From Capnocytophaga gingivalis ATCC 33624 (GTDB lineage: Bacteria > Bacteroidota > Bacteroidia > Flavobacteriales > Flavobacteriaceae): a stretch of DNA of 64,000 nucleotides. The stretch lies in contig NZ_ACLQ01000024.1 in assembly GCF_000174755.1 (NCBI RefSeq), positions 1-64,000 of the forward strand. The letters are read 5' to 3'. Under the pieces are notes generated by a model. It searched no databases and was not told where the DNA came from. It saw only the letters and a program-made list of their open reading frames with translations. The stretch's first letter is position 1, and every line of letters starts with the position of its first letter. The position numbers were made by a program, and so were the translations under genes. Positions 53,879 through 63,437 of the stretch are shown piece after piece.

Positions 53879-55051
53879 ATGAACCGTCTTTTACTTTGTA
53901 CTTTGTTAGTGGTCGCTTGCAAGCAAAAACCTGCGGAACAAAAAGATTCCTCAGAGGGTTTGACAACTCATATAGTGTCCATAACTGACCCGGATGATTA
54001 TCAGGTCTATTTCTCTGACCAATATGGTAATAGCTATAGTGAAAAATATATAGTTTATGAAGATTATGTACTCTATCAGGGGAAGAAAGCTACCCTGCGC
54101 CTTAGCCCTGATATGGCTACTTTCAAGGGGAAAGGAGACGGGTTTGCTATGGACAAAAATGGCATCTATTACCGTGGCTATTTCTTCCCAATGGATACCA
54201 CAGGCTTTAAAATAGTTGGGGTAAAGGATATTCCTCTAAGTGAGGAAAATACTCCTATTTGGAAAACCAATAAGAAAGTATTCTTTGGCACGCAACCTAT
54301 GGAGGTAGCCCATCCCAAATCCTTTGAAATGGCGTATGATTATTATACTCCATGCTATTATTTCAAGGACAAGGAGTTTCTGTATTTCTGTGAGAAAAAG
54401 ATAGAAGGTTCTGATAGCCAATATATAAGATTATCTGGTATTACCTATGCAGTAGCAGATAAAAACCATACTTATTATAAGGATAAAATTCTCACTTATA
54501 AGGGAGAGCCTGTAGAACTCTTGACAGAGGATTTTTTCAAAACCTCTCGGCATGTACTTGCTTTAATATTGGACGTTGGGGGAGATGATGCTCCTTATTG
54601 GAAGGAAGTATCCTATATGGATGTTGCCACCCTTAAGGGACTTTCTATTGATAGCCTTTCAGGCGCTTCTTCAGGTTATCTTATGGATAAAAACCATGTG
54701 TTCTTTAGGGAAAAAGTACTCCCTATCAAAAAAAGAGATTTTGACAAGATTCAAACTTTTGGAGCCTATTCTTATATCTCCGATGGTAAGACTATTTATC
54801 ACAGGAGTGACCCTACGCCCTACGATGCTCATACTTTTGGGATAGTGCCAGAGTACGCTGGAGACCTTGTTTATGACAAAAATGGTATTTACAAAAATGG
54901 AGAAAAACTCCCTTTCAAATATACCACTCCGCCTGTATGGGGCAAAAATGCTTTCTTAGAAGGCGAGAAGGTTATCTACCAGCAACAAATCTATGATATC
55001 AGTGACCAATGGCAATTGATGACCGATGAACCAACAACTAACGACAAGTGA
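53879..55051 (+). CDS. DKNYY-repeat lipoprotein 2
   Basis: The ATG at 53879 gives lipoprotein signal MNRLLLCTLLVVAC with the +1 Cys followed by KQKPAEQKDSSEG. The open frame runs back to an ATG at 53831, but that part would translate the repeat array and spoil the signal peptide. DKNYY units include DKNGIYYRGYF, DKEFLYFCE, DKNHTYYKDKI and DKNHVFFREKV. At 390 aa it is shorter than its neighbours. Basic/acidic residues after the Cys recall the surface-export signal of Capnocytophaga lipoproteins, so surface display is possible. Confidence 0.83.
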   Translation: MNRLLLCTLLVVACKQKPAEQKDSSEGLTTHIVSITDPDDYQVYFSDQYGNSYSEKYIVYEDYVLYQGKKATLRLSPDMATFKGKGDGFAMDKNGIYYRGYFFPMDTTGFKIVGVKDIPLSEENTPIWKTNKKVFFGTQPMEVAHPKSFEMAYDYYTPCYYFKDKEFLYFCEKKIEGSDSQYIRLSGITYAVADKNHTYYKDKILTYKGEPVELLTEDFFKTSRHVLALILDVGGDDAPYWKEVSYMDVATLKGLSIDSLSGASSGYLMDKNHVFFREKVLPIKKRDFDKIQTFGAYSYISDGKTIYHRSDPTPYDAHTFGIVPEYAGDLVYDKNGIYKNGEKLPFKYTTPPVWGKNAFLEGEKVIYQQQIYDISDQWQLMTDEPTTNDK

Positions 55052-55085
55052 CTAATGACTACTTACTTGTCATTATCTAAAACCC

Positions 55086-55134
55086 TATAACTCAAAACTC
55101 AAAATTCAAAACTCAAAACTCAAAACTCAAAACT
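55086..55134. repeat. (CAAAACT)n heptanucleotide repeat before DKNYY gene 3
   Basis: About seven units (one CAAAATT), ending 3 nt before the ATG at 55138; the longest array of the set. Confidence 0.87.
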
Positions 55135-55137
55135 CTT

Positions 55138-56856
55138 ATGAATCGTCTCTTACTTTGTACTTTGTTACTCGTTGCTTGCAAGCAAAAACCTGTAGAGCAA
55201 CTCCCTACTACTACCAATGAGAAGGCAGTGGTACAAGATACTATAGCTGTATCTGATATTCATCGCACGGATTCCCTATGGCATTCCTTTTGGGAATACA
55301 AGCGTCCCTATGTGGAGGGCTATATCATCAATAGGGATTATGTCATCTACCAAGAAAAAAATACCCGCAAGATCATAAAACCTGATATGGCGAGCTTTGC
55401 AATCCTCAATGTATCGGGATCGGCAGCTGACATAATCCTGATTTTTGCCAAAGACAAAAATGGGATCTATTACCAAGGGGATTTTATAAAGATAGATACC
55501 ACAGGCTTTAGAGTAGTGGGCGTTATAAGCCATCATGACAAGCCGTCTGACTATTGGGAAGAACCTATTTGGCGAACTTATAAGCAGGCTTTTAGGGGAA
55601 CAAAACCGATTGCTATCTCCGATCCTGCGACCTTTGAGTCGGTTTCCACTTGTTATTTCAAGGACAAAAACTATCTATACTATTATGACCGAAAGGTGGA
55701 GGGAGCTGATGTGGCTACCCTTCAGAAGGAACGGGCAGATGAGGAATTTGTCTCCGACAAGGACAATACCTATTACCGAGGGAAGCCCTTTATCTACAAA
55801 GGAGAGCGGGTACAGCAGGTATCGAATAATATATACAAAACCACTACCCATGTATTGCGCTATAATGGAGGAGATGATGATAAGGAAAAGGAGAAGGCGA
55901 AGGATTATTTTGTGGAACTCCCTGATTATTTTGATATTCCTACCTTACGAAGGCTGAATGATTACTATTTGATAGATAAAAACCACCTCTATTATGATGA
56001 AAATAGCTATCCATTAGAAAATAAAGATCTTAGAGTGCCCATACCCAAGGAGAATTTGAGTAAAATAAAGTTGTTTGAGGTTTTGGTCACCGATGGAAAC
56101 AAGCTTTACAATAGAAAAGAGCCACTCTCTGACTATGATGCGGCTACTTTTGGGGTTGTTCCAGGGCATTATTACTATCAGTATGACAAGAATGGGATAT
56201 ATAATTGGCGTGAAAAGCTGCCTTTCCACTATACAAACCGCCCTGAGTATGGGAAAAACTTTTTCTATATGGATAATCAGAGCCTATTTGTCTATGAGGA
56301 TCAGGCTTATTATAAAACTTACAACGATAGCCTCTATGTACCTCACCTCACCCCTCGGCAGTTGGCGTTGCTCAAAGAAGGAAACACACCCCTAAGGGAA
56401 TTATTCCCTTCTCAAGACGATAAGCAAAAGAATAAAGAAATAGACACCACAGGCTTTGAGGAGCTTTCCTATTTCTTTTGGAGGCATAACGGACAGATTT
56501 ATCATTTGATTTATAAGGAGTGGTATGATAGTGACCAACATGATTGGAAGAGCGAACGTAGATATGTAGTAGTAAAGGGTTATGACAATGCTTCTCTAAG
56601 GGTAGTACCCAATGGTTTCTTAGCCGATAAAGATTATTGGTATGATGGTACTACAAGGCTGTTCCCAAGCAAGGACGTGGAGCTTTTGGCTATCTATGAG
56701 GGCTATGAGAAAGGCTGGGGTATGGATCCCGCCCCTAGTCCTAATTTCTATCTCTTTAAGAATGCCCAGGGGTATTGGTTGGCCGAATTAAGCGGAGAGG
56801 GGGCAATGTGTCCATTGACCAATGAGCAAGCCAATAAATTATTAAACCAACAATAG
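55138..56856 (+). CDS. DKNYY-repeat lipoprotein 3
   Basis: Lipoprotein signal MNRLLLCTLLLVAC, then KQKPVEQLPTTTNEK and a 572-residue body with DKNGIYYQGDF, DKNYLYYYDRKV, DKDNTYYRGKP, DKNHLYYDENS, DKNGIYNWREK and DKDYWYDGTTRLF. Very close to the next gene along its whole length, including DNA, so the pair is a recent duplication. The protein should be anchored in the outer membrane by its lipid. Function unknown. Confidence 0.86.
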   Translation: MNRLLLCTLLLVACKQKPVEQLPTTTNEKAVVQDTIAVSDIHRTDSLWHSFWEYKRPYVEGYIINRDYVIYQEKNTRKIIKPDMASFAILNVSGSAADIILIFAKDKNGIYYQGDFIKIDTTGFRVVGVISHHDKPSDYWEEPIWRTYKQAFRGTKPIAISDPATFESVSTCYFKDKNYLYYYDRKVEGADVATLQKERADEEFVSDKDNTYYRGKPFIYKGERVQQVSNNIYKTTTHVLRYNGGDDDKEKEKAKDYFVELPDYFDIPTLRRLNDYYLIDKNHLYYDENSYPLENKDLRVPIPKENLSKIKLFEVLVTDGNKLYNRKEPLSDYDAATFGVVPGHYYYQYDKNGIYNWREKLPFHYTNRPEYGKNFFYMDNQSLFVYEDQAYYKTYNDSLYVPHLTPRQLALLKEGNTPLRELFPSQDDKQKNKEIDTTGFEELSYFFWRHNGQIYHLIYKEWYDSDQHDWKSERRYVVVKGYDNASLRVVPNGFLADKDYWYDGTTRLFPSKDVELLAIYEGYEKGWGMDPAPSPNFYLFKNAQGYWLAELSGEGAMCPLTNEQANKLLNQQ

Positions 56857-56857
56857 C

Positions 56858-56903
56858 AACTCAAAATTCAAAATTCAAAACTCAAAACTCAAAACTCAAA
56901 ACT
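56858..56903. repeat. (CAAAACT)n heptanucleotide repeat before DKNYY gene 4
   Basis: About six and a half units (two are CAAAATT), starting within 2 nt of the previous stop and ending 3 nt before the ATG at 56907. Confidence 0.87.
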
Positions 56904-56906
56904 ATC

Positions 56907-58610
56907 ATGAACCGTCTCTTACTTCTTACGTTATTACTCGTTGCTTGCAAGCAAAAACCTGTAGAGCAACTCCCTACTACTACTACTACCAATGAGAAGG
57001 CTGTGGAACAAGATACCATACTTGTATCCGATATCCATCGTACAGATTCCCATTCCCTATGGATTTGGGAATATAAGCACCCCTATGTGGAGGGCTATAT
57101 CATCAATCAGGATTATGTCATCTACCAAGAAGAAAATACCCGCAAGATCATAAAACCTGATATGGCGAGCTTTGCAATCCTTGGATCGGGATTAGCCAAA
57201 GACAAAAATGGGATCTATTACCAAGGGGATTTTATAAAGATTGATACCACAGGCTTTAGAGTAGTGGACGTTATAAGGGATAAGCAGTCTGACTATAGGG
57301 AAGAACTCATTTGGCGAACTTATAAGCAGGCTTTTAGGGGAACAAAACCGATCAATATCTCCGATCCTGCGACCTTTGAGTCGGTTTCCACTTGTTATTT
57401 CAAGGACAAAAACTACCTATACTATTATGACCGAAAGGTAGAGGGGGCTGATGTGGCTACTCTTCAGAAGGATTTGGCAAATGGGGAATTTGTCTCCGAC
57501 AAGAACAACACCTATTACCAAGGAAAACCCTTTATCTACAAAGGGGAGCGGGTACAGCAGGTATCGAATCTTATATACAAAACCACTACCCATGTATTGC
57601 GTTACAATGGAGGATATGATGATGAGGAAAAGGCGGAGGATTATTTTGTAGAACTCCCTGATTATTTTGATATTCCTACCTTACGAAGGCTGAATGATCG
57701 CTATTTGATAGATAAAAACCACCTCTATTATGATGAAAGTAGCTATCCGTTAGAGGACAAAGACCTTAGAGTGCCTATTCCCAAGGAGAATTTGAGTAAA
57801 ATAAAGTTGTTTAAAGTTTTTGTAACTGATAGGGACAAGCTCTACAGAGGGAAAGAGCCACTCTCTGGCTATGATGCGGCTACTTTTGGGGTTGTTCCAG
57901 GGCATTATTACTATCAGTATGACAAGAATGGGGTGTATAATTGGGACTATAAACTACCTTTTCGCTATACAAACCGCCCTGAGTATGGGAAAAACTTTTT
58001 CTATATGGGTAATCAGAGCTTATTTATCTATGAGGATCAGGCTTATTATAAGACTTTTTACGATAGCCTCTATGTACCTCACCTCACCCCTCGGCAGTTG
58101 GCGTTGCTCAAAGAAGGAAACACACGCCTAAGAGAATTATTCCCTTCCCAAGACGATAAGCAAAAGAATAAAGAAATAGATACCACTGGTTTTGAGCAGC
58201 TTTCCTATTCTTCTTCGAGGCATAATCCTTTTTGGAGGCATAACGGACAGATTTATCATTTGATCGAGGGGTGGTATGATAATGACCAACATAAATGGAG
58301 GAGGAGCGAACGCCGATATGTAGTAGTAAAAGGCTATGACAATGCCTCGCTAAAAGCAGTTCCCGAAGGTTTCTTAGCCGATAAAAATTATTGGTATGAT
58401 GGCACTACAAGGCTGTTCCAAAACAAGGACGTAGAACTTCTGGCTATCATTGTGGGCCGTCGAGGAGGTTGTCGTGTGGATTCCGCTCCAGGTACTAATC
58501 TCTATCTCTTTAAGAATGCTGAGGGCTATTGGCTGGCCGAATTAGGTCGCGAAGGGGTAATGAGTCCATTAACCAATGAGCAAGTCAGTAAATTATTAAA
58601 CCGACAATAG
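56907..58610 (+). CDS. DKNYY-repeat lipoprotein 4
   Basis: Lipoprotein signal MNRLLLLTLLLVAC, then KQKPVEQLPTTTTTNEK; 567 aa. Near-copy of gene 3: it has two more ACT codons in the Thr run, lacks a 9-residue piece (about VSGSAADII) near residue 95, and carries an extra SSRHNPF near residue 440. DKNYY units as in gene 3. These in-frame size changes show recent divergence by small repeats and indels. Function unknown. Confidence 0.86.
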   Translation: MNRLLLLTLLLVACKQKPVEQLPTTTTTNEKAVEQDTILVSDIHRTDSHSLWIWEYKHPYVEGYIINQDYVIYQEENTRKIIKPDMASFAILGSGLAKDKNGIYYQGDFIKIDTTGFRVVDVIRDKQSDYREELIWRTYKQAFRGTKPINISDPATFESVSTCYFKDKNYLYYYDRKVEGADVATLQKDLANGEFVSDKNNTYYQGKPFIYKGERVQQVSNLIYKTTTHVLRYNGGYDDEEKAEDYFVELPDYFDIPTLRRLNDRYLIDKNHLYYDESSYPLEDKDLRVPIPKENLSKIKLFKVFVTDRDKLYRGKEPLSGYDAATFGVVPGHYYYQYDKNGVYNWDYKLPFRYTNRPEYGKNFFYMGNQSLFIYEDQAYYKTFYDSLYVPHLTPRQLALLKEGNTRLRELFPSQDDKQKNKEIDTTGFEQLSYSSSRHNPFWRHNGQIYHLIEGWYDNDQHKWRRSERRYVVVKGYDNASLKAVPEGFLADKNYWYDGTTRLFQNKDVELLAIIVGRRGGCRVDSAPGTNLYLFKNAEGYWLAELGREGVMSPLTNEQVSKLLNRQ

Positions 58611-58643
58611 CAACTCAAAACTCAAAACTCAAAACTCAAAACT
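58611..58643. repeat. (CAAAACT)n heptanucleotide repeat before DKNYY gene 5
   Basis: About four and a half perfect units running straight from the previous stop codon to the base before the ATG at 58644. Confidence 0.87.
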
Positions 58644-60260
58644 ATGATAAAGGTAGTCTATATTATCCTCTTTTGTATAGGGATATATCCAACAGTGGCT
58701 CAAGAGGATACGGATACAGCTTATATAAAACCTGCTCAGATACAAGAAGGGCTCAAAGCAGAGGTACAGCTTATCTATAACCAAAGGTATCTTATCAATG
58801 ATAATTATGTAATCTATCAAGAAGGAAAGTCAAGAGAAATAATCCATCCAGATATGAAGACTTTTCAATTAGATGATTGGAACAATTTTATGAGGGATAA
58901 AAATATTATTGCCAAGGACAAAAATGGTGTCTATTTTGAAGGAAAGTTTTTTCCCTCTGATTCTGGGTGTCATTTGATTGCCATTATGGATAAGCCTATT
59001 GCTCAGGGGGAGTACTTCCCCTCAGGCAAAGATTGTATTTGGAGAACCCATCATAAAGTATATTTCAATGCAGAAGAAATCCCAGAGGCAGACCCTCATA
59101 CTTTCAAAAGTATGAAATATTTTAATGATTTGTATCATAAGGATAAGAATTATCTATACTATCGTGGCAAAAGACTAGAAGGAGCCGATGTTCAGAGTAT
59201 TCGTCCCTCATATTCTCTTTCAGAGGTTGTCGCTGATAAGAATAATACTTATTACAAGGGGAAAGTCTTCACCTACAAAGGGGAGAGCCTAACACAGCTC
59301 ACAAGTAATATCTTTAAAACACCTCACTATGCGCTTATATTCAAAAATAATAGGGATACTCATAAGGATGAATTTGTAGAGCTTCCTGCCTATGTGGATG
59401 TACATTCTCTTAAGGGATTATCCGAAACTTATGCGATGGATAAGAAAAATGTCTATTATGCTCAAACTTATAAGGCAGATACCTTACTTGTTCCTATCAA
59501 AAACAAAAGGAAGATACGGGTTTTTAATAAATATATCACTGATGGAGTGGATATTTTCAGAGGGCGAAATCAAAAAATAAATCTTGATGCCAAGACATTT
59601 GGAATATTAGGTGACGATTATCTATATGATAAAAAAGGGGTCTACAAAAGTCATGATGTGTCAGAGAAAATTCCTTTTGATTATAAAGCGCCTGTTAGGT
59701 TAGGAAAGAATCTATCTTATCTCAATGGAAATATTTTTTATAATAATCAAGTGTATGATAATTGGGAGGACAAAGTGTATACCCTCACTCAAGAGCAGAT
59801 AGAAGAAGTCAAAAGAAGAAATATTTATCCACATCAGTTATGGGAGAAAACCTCAAAAAAATCCTATCCCCAGAGTGCAGACGAAGCTACTTTCAAATAT
59901 CTATATACAGGACAATATAATTCATTAGGAACAGATAAAAATAGAGTGTATTTTTCTGCCCAACAAAAAATAACTTTTATAGAGGGATATGATATAGCTT
60001 CTTTGAAGGCTGCTTTTGATAGATTCTTCCTAAAGGATAAGGATTATGTATATTATCTTTCTATACGGCTTATAAAGAGTGACAAAGCAGAACTTTTAGC
60101 TTCTTACCAAGGGCATCGTCATTATTGTAGTCATCCTTCTATGCCTGCCTCTGATTTCTATCTCTTCAAAAACGCTGAAGGTTATTGGTTGGTCAAGATA
60201 GGAGGCGGGGTCTTTGTTGAGTTCTTAGGAACTGAATATAACTTGCCAATAATTAATTAA
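58644..60260 (+). CDS. DKNYY-repeat exported protein 5
   Basis: Signal peptide MIKVVYIILFCIGIYPTVAQ (no lipobox), then a 538-aa protein with DKNGVYFEGKF, DKNYLYYRGKR, DKNNTYYKGKV, DKKNVYYAQTY and DKDYVYYLSIRL. Like gene 1 it is of the soluble or surface-released kind rather than a lipoprotein, so the five-gene run has the order signal peptide - lipoprotein x3 - signal peptide. It ends in the same YLFKNAEGYWLVKIGG motif as the others. Function unknown. Confidence 0.85.
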   Translation: MIKVVYIILFCIGIYPTVAQEDTDTAYIKPAQIQEGLKAEVQLIYNQRYLINDNYVIYQEGKSREIIHPDMKTFQLDDWNNFMRDKNIIAKDKNGVYFEGKFFPSDSGCHLIAIMDKPIAQGEYFPSGKDCIWRTHHKVYFNAEEIPEADPHTFKSMKYFNDLYHKDKNYLYYRGKRLEGADVQSIRPSYSLSEVVADKNNTYYKGKVFTYKGESLTQLTSNIFKTPHYALIFKNNRDTHKDEFVELPAYVDVHSLKGLSETYAMDKKNVYYAQTYKADTLLVPIKNKRKIRVFNKYITDGVDIFRGRNQKINLDAKTFGILGDDYLYDKKGVYKSHDVSEKIPFDYKAPVRLGKNLSYLNGNIFYNNQVYDNWEDKVYTLTQEQIEEVKRRNIYPHQLWEKTSKKSYPQSADEATFKYLYTGQYNSLGTDKNRVYFSAQQKITFIEGYDIASLKAAFDRFFLKDKDYVYYLSIRLIKSDKAELLASYQGHRHYCSHPSMPASDFYLFKNAEGYWLVKIGGGVFVEFLGTEYNLPIIN

Positions 60261-60306
60261 AACTCAAAACTCAAAACTCAAAACTCAAAATTCAAAACTC
60301 AAAACT
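60261..60306. repeat. (CAAAACT)n heptanucleotide repeat before the start-less gene
   Basis: About six and a half units (one CAAAATT). Unlike the other arrays it is not followed by an ATG but by TTTATTAAG. Confidence 0.85.
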
Positions 60307-60336
60307 TTTATTAAGATAGTATCAATAATCTCTCTA

Positions 60337-61200
60337 TTGCTTTGTTTCTCCCTGCAAGCACAGCAGAAGCGCTGGCAATTGGATAGTATTCAGCAAATCC
60401 AGTTCTATTCTGACAAAAAAGAATATGTATATAAGACCTTTCATCAGTCCTATGATCCCAAGACAAGAACGGTTACTATGATAGACGAGACAAAAGGAGA
60501 ATGGGGGGATAGGACTAAATATATCTGTGAGTATAGCCCACTGGATAGCCTGCTAAGTCAGACGGTTTATACGTACGACGAAGACATTAAGAAATGGGAG
60601 AAGCAGGAAATGATTCATTATGTATATAGAGGAGCAGAAATCCAAGAGAAAATGTATCATAAAAATGAAATAGGAGACTGGAAAATCCTTAGAACTTCTT
60701 ATATTGAGAATATAGATGGGAAGCTATATCTCAAAAAGGAAGAGAATGGAGAGAAAACGCAAAAAGGTTGGGAAGTTATTACCTATGACCCTCCTAAACT
60801 GTGGCATTATTTCTCTATGCAGGAGCTAAATCCCAAGAAAAAGGTAGCTCCTCAAGAGAAGTATAATAAGAAAGGTGAAGTCATAGAAAAGCTGTATATA
60901 GAAATGGATAACTACAAAGATAAGCAAAAATTTTCTTATGATAACTCAGGGAATATCAGTGAAATAGAACTGTATGAGCTAAGGGATCCCAAAGTAGGAT
61001 TTACAAAGGAAGAAAAAAGAGTGTATACCTATGCCCCCGATATTCTCTATGAGGAAGTTTTAGACAAATGGAAGCAAAACTATGAAAACCGGAAGCCTAA
61101 GAAAGCCATTCTCTCTGAAAAAGTGTACCGAACCCAAAATTCTGGAGACTACAAATTTATCTACGAACATCGTTATTTCTACTCACCCATTAAGCAATGA
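60337..61200 (+). CDS. Exported hypothetical protein whose normal start codon is missing
   Basis: The only canonical start in frame is TTG at 60337, which gives a cut-down signal peptide (LCFSLQAQQ). The frame is open upstream to 60253, and from 60310 it reads IKIVSIISLLLCFSLQAQ, a complete signal peptide that would follow an ATG; the preceding gene has ATG-ATA-AAG at the same place after the repeat, here it is TTT-ATT-AAG. The body (LDSIQQIQFYSDKKEYVYKTF, EKMYHKNEIGDW, KFSYDNSGNISEIELYE) is Tyr/Lys-rich and has repeats like those of YD/RHS-type or MORN-like proteins, but no family is certain. It may be silent, or start at ATT. Confidence 0.65.
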   Translation: MLCFSLQAQQKRWQLDSIQQIQFYSDKKEYVYKTFHQSYDPKTRTVTMIDETKGEWGDRTKYICEYSPLDSLLSQTVYTYDEDIKKWEKQEMIHYVYRGAEIQEKMYHKNEIGDWKILRTSYIENIDGKLYLKKEENGEKTQKGWEVITYDPPKLWHYFSMQELNPKKKVAPQEKYNKKGEVIEKLYIEMDNYKDKQKFSYDNSGNISEIELYELRDPKVGFTKEEKRVYTYAPDILYEEVLDKWKQNYENRKPKKAILSEKVYRTQNSGDYKFIYEHRYFYSPIKQ

Positions 61201-61255
61201 GACAATGAGCTAATTGGTAAATTAAATTTATTTATTTTATTTCTAAATAATTTTA

Positions 61256-61263
61256 TATATTTG
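61256..61263 (+). promoter_or_regulatory. -7 element of the TonB-dependent receptor gene
   Basis: TATATTTG, 24 nt before the ATG at 61288, in an AT-rich gap. No clear -33 or metal-regulator operator is seen. Confidence 0.5.
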
Positions 61264-61287
61264 CACCCAAATATATAAATTGTTTTT

Positions 61288-63423
61288 ATGAAGAAAATAG
61301 CGATTTTTGCCATGTCTTTTTCTGCAATTAGTTATGCGCAACAACCCAAAACGCATGGTATAGAAAAAGATACCTTAGGCTTAGAGGAAGTCGTAATCAC
61401 TGCCAATCGTATAGAGGAAAAGAAAACCGATGCGGTGGCCAATGTGACGATTATTGACCAAAAGAAACTCCAACAGTTTATTAAGATTGCGCCCGATATG
61501 TCGCACCTTATTGGAATGATTGAGCCAGCTATGGCGCTCTCTACCAATACAACCAACAATCGCTATCAGAACTTACGCGGGCGTGCACTCTTAGTGCTTA
61601 TCGATGGGATTCCTCAATCTACGCCCTTACGCTCCACCGACCGTGATATACGCTCTATAGATCCTGCAGCAGTAGAGCGTATTGAGATTGTGAAAGGTTC
61701 TACGGCTATTTATGGGAATGGTGCTATCGGGGGGATTATGAATATCGTAACCAAGAAAGCACCTAAAGGGGTAGCTTTCAGCGGGCAAACTTCTTTAGGG
61801 GCTTCGGGCAGAGATTCTTTCATGGAAAACAGAGGCTTTGGTTACCGCTTCAATCAGCAGTTCTCGGGTAACTATAAGGGCTTTTCTTACCTACTTGACG
61901 GTGCTCTTACACAAACGGGTTCAGCTGTGGATGGGGCTGGGGAGTACATCTCTCCTCGCTATGGCTTGGGCGATGTACGTACCTATAATGGTTTGGTAAA
62001 GCTTGGCTACCAGTTCGATGAGGATAACACAGTAGAGGTCATGTATAACTTTTACCAGAGCCTGCAGCATACCCCTTTGGTCGCCTCTGGAGGAAAGTAT
62101 TTGCAGAGCCCTCGTATTGGAGTCTATGGTAGCAAGGATCCAGCTGCTCAGGATGAGGGGATGCGCTACAATCACAATGCTTATGTGAAGTTCAATTCCA
62201 ATAATATCTTCGCCCATACCGACTTGGAACTCTCTGCCTTTACCCAACATCAGTACGCAATCTTCGACTATCGCAAGCATAATGCCAAGAGTCCACGTTG
62301 GGAAAGTTCCAGCGGACAAGCAACTGTAAAAGGGGAGAAATACGGAATCCGTACCCAGCTTACCACCAAATTACTCCTTGGGGAGAACATCTTTACCCAA
62401 CTCCTCTATGGAATAGATGCCTTGATTGATAAGACCAGTCAGCCCCTTGTAGATGGGCGTTACTGGATGCCTGAACTGACTTCCTACAACTCAGCTCCTT
62501 TCTTGCAAACCAAAACCACTTTCTTCAACCACTATGTACTCAAGGCAGGACTACGCTATGATTATATAGACGTGGCTGTGCCAGACTATCAGGTGCTTAG
62601 GCTCAAAAATACCGATCCGCGTGTCTATGTAAAAGGTGGGGAACTCTCCTATAACAACCTCTCTCCCAATGTAGGGATTGCTTACAACCAGATCAAGTAC
62701 TTCCAGCCTTTTGCTTCTTATTCACAAGGATTTTCTATCTTTGACTTAGGCCGTACCCTTCGTGCTGCGAAGGCCGATGTACTCTCTAAGATCAACACAG
62801 AACCTGTCAAAACGGATAATCATGAGATAGGGGCTTATTCCGAAATAGGTAAATATGTGCACCTGAGCGGCTCTTACTTCTATACCTATTCTAAGCTCGG
62901 TAGCGACCTCAAGTCAGTAAGTGGTTTCTGGGTAGTGGATAGAAGCCCTCAGAAGGTATATGGCTTTGAGGTGAATGCAGATTTCTTCCCTACCGATTGG
63001 CTTACCCTTGGCGGTAGTTTTATCTCTTTCGAAGGGGAAAAGAAATCCACCGAGGATGGCCCTTGGGACGGTTATATGAGTGGTACTTCTATTCCTGCGC
63101 CTAAGGCAAGTGCTTATGTAAGAGTTACCCCAACTGCTAAGAGCTACCTTCAGGTCAATTATCTACACACAGGCAGCCGTGACCGCTTTACACCCAACAA
63201 TCGTGGTATCTACGAAGAAGGCGAAGGGGTAGTCTTTCCTATAGACCTCTTCTCCCTCAGTGCAGGTTATACCTTCAATAAGAATCTATCTATAGGCTTA
63301 GGAGTGGAGAACCTCGCCGATAAGGTGTATTATACCCCTGCCTCTATGCTTGTTGCCCGTGATGCCGAATATGCTCATGGCAATGGCCGCTACTTCAACC
63401 TAAATCTTACTTACAAGTATTAG
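61288..63423 (+). CDS. TonB-dependent outer-membrane receptor, siderophore type
   Basis: Signal peptide MKKIAIFAMSFSAISYAQ, a TonB-box-like stretch (LGLEEVVITANR) near residue 30, the plug domain (NRYQNLRGRALLVLIDGIPQ, SIDPAAVERIEIVKGSTAIYGNGAIGGIMNIVTKK) to about residue 160, then a 22-strand barrel (NLSPNVGIAYNQIKYFQPFASYSQGFS) ending in the terminal aromatic NLTYKY. At 711 aa it has the length of FhuA-like siderophore receptors and no N-terminal carboxypeptidase-like extension, so it is not a SusC type. It takes up an iron complex or similar with TonB energy; the ligand is unknown. Confidence 0.92.
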   Translation: MKKIAIFAMSFSAISYAQQPKTHGIEKDTLGLEEVVITANRIEEKKTDAVANVTIIDQKKLQQFIKIAPDMSHLIGMIEPAMALSTNTTNNRYQNLRGRALLVLIDGIPQSTPLRSTDRDIRSIDPAAVERIEIVKGSTAIYGNGAIGGIMNIVTKKAPKGVAFSGQTSLGASGRDSFMENRGFGYRFNQQFSGNYKGFSYLLDGALTQTGSAVDGAGEYISPRYGLGDVRTYNGLVKLGYQFDEDNTVEVMYNFYQSLQHTPLVASGGKYLQSPRIGVYGSKDPAAQDEGMRYNHNAYVKFNSNNIFAHTDLELSAFTQHQYAIFDYRKHNAKSPRWESSSGQATVKGEKYGIRTQLTTKLLLGENIFTQLLYGIDALIDKTSQPLVDGRYWMPELTSYNSAPFLQTKTTFFNHYVLKAGLRYDYIDVAVPDYQVLRLKNTDPRVYVKGGELSYNNLSPNVGIAYNQIKYFQPFASYSQGFSIFDLGRTLRAAKADVLSKINTEPVKTDNHEIGAYSEIGKYVHLSGSYFYTYSKLGSDLKSVSGFWVVDRSPQKVYGFEVNADFFPTDWLTLGGSFISFEGEKKSTEDGPWDGYMSGTSIPAPKASAYVRVTPTAKSYLQVNYLHTGSRDRFTPNNRGIYEEGEGVVFPIDLFSLSAGYTFNKNLSIGLGVENLADKVYYTPASMLVARDAEYAHGNGRYFNLNLTYKY

Positions 63424-63437
63424 GGAATAAACCTTAA

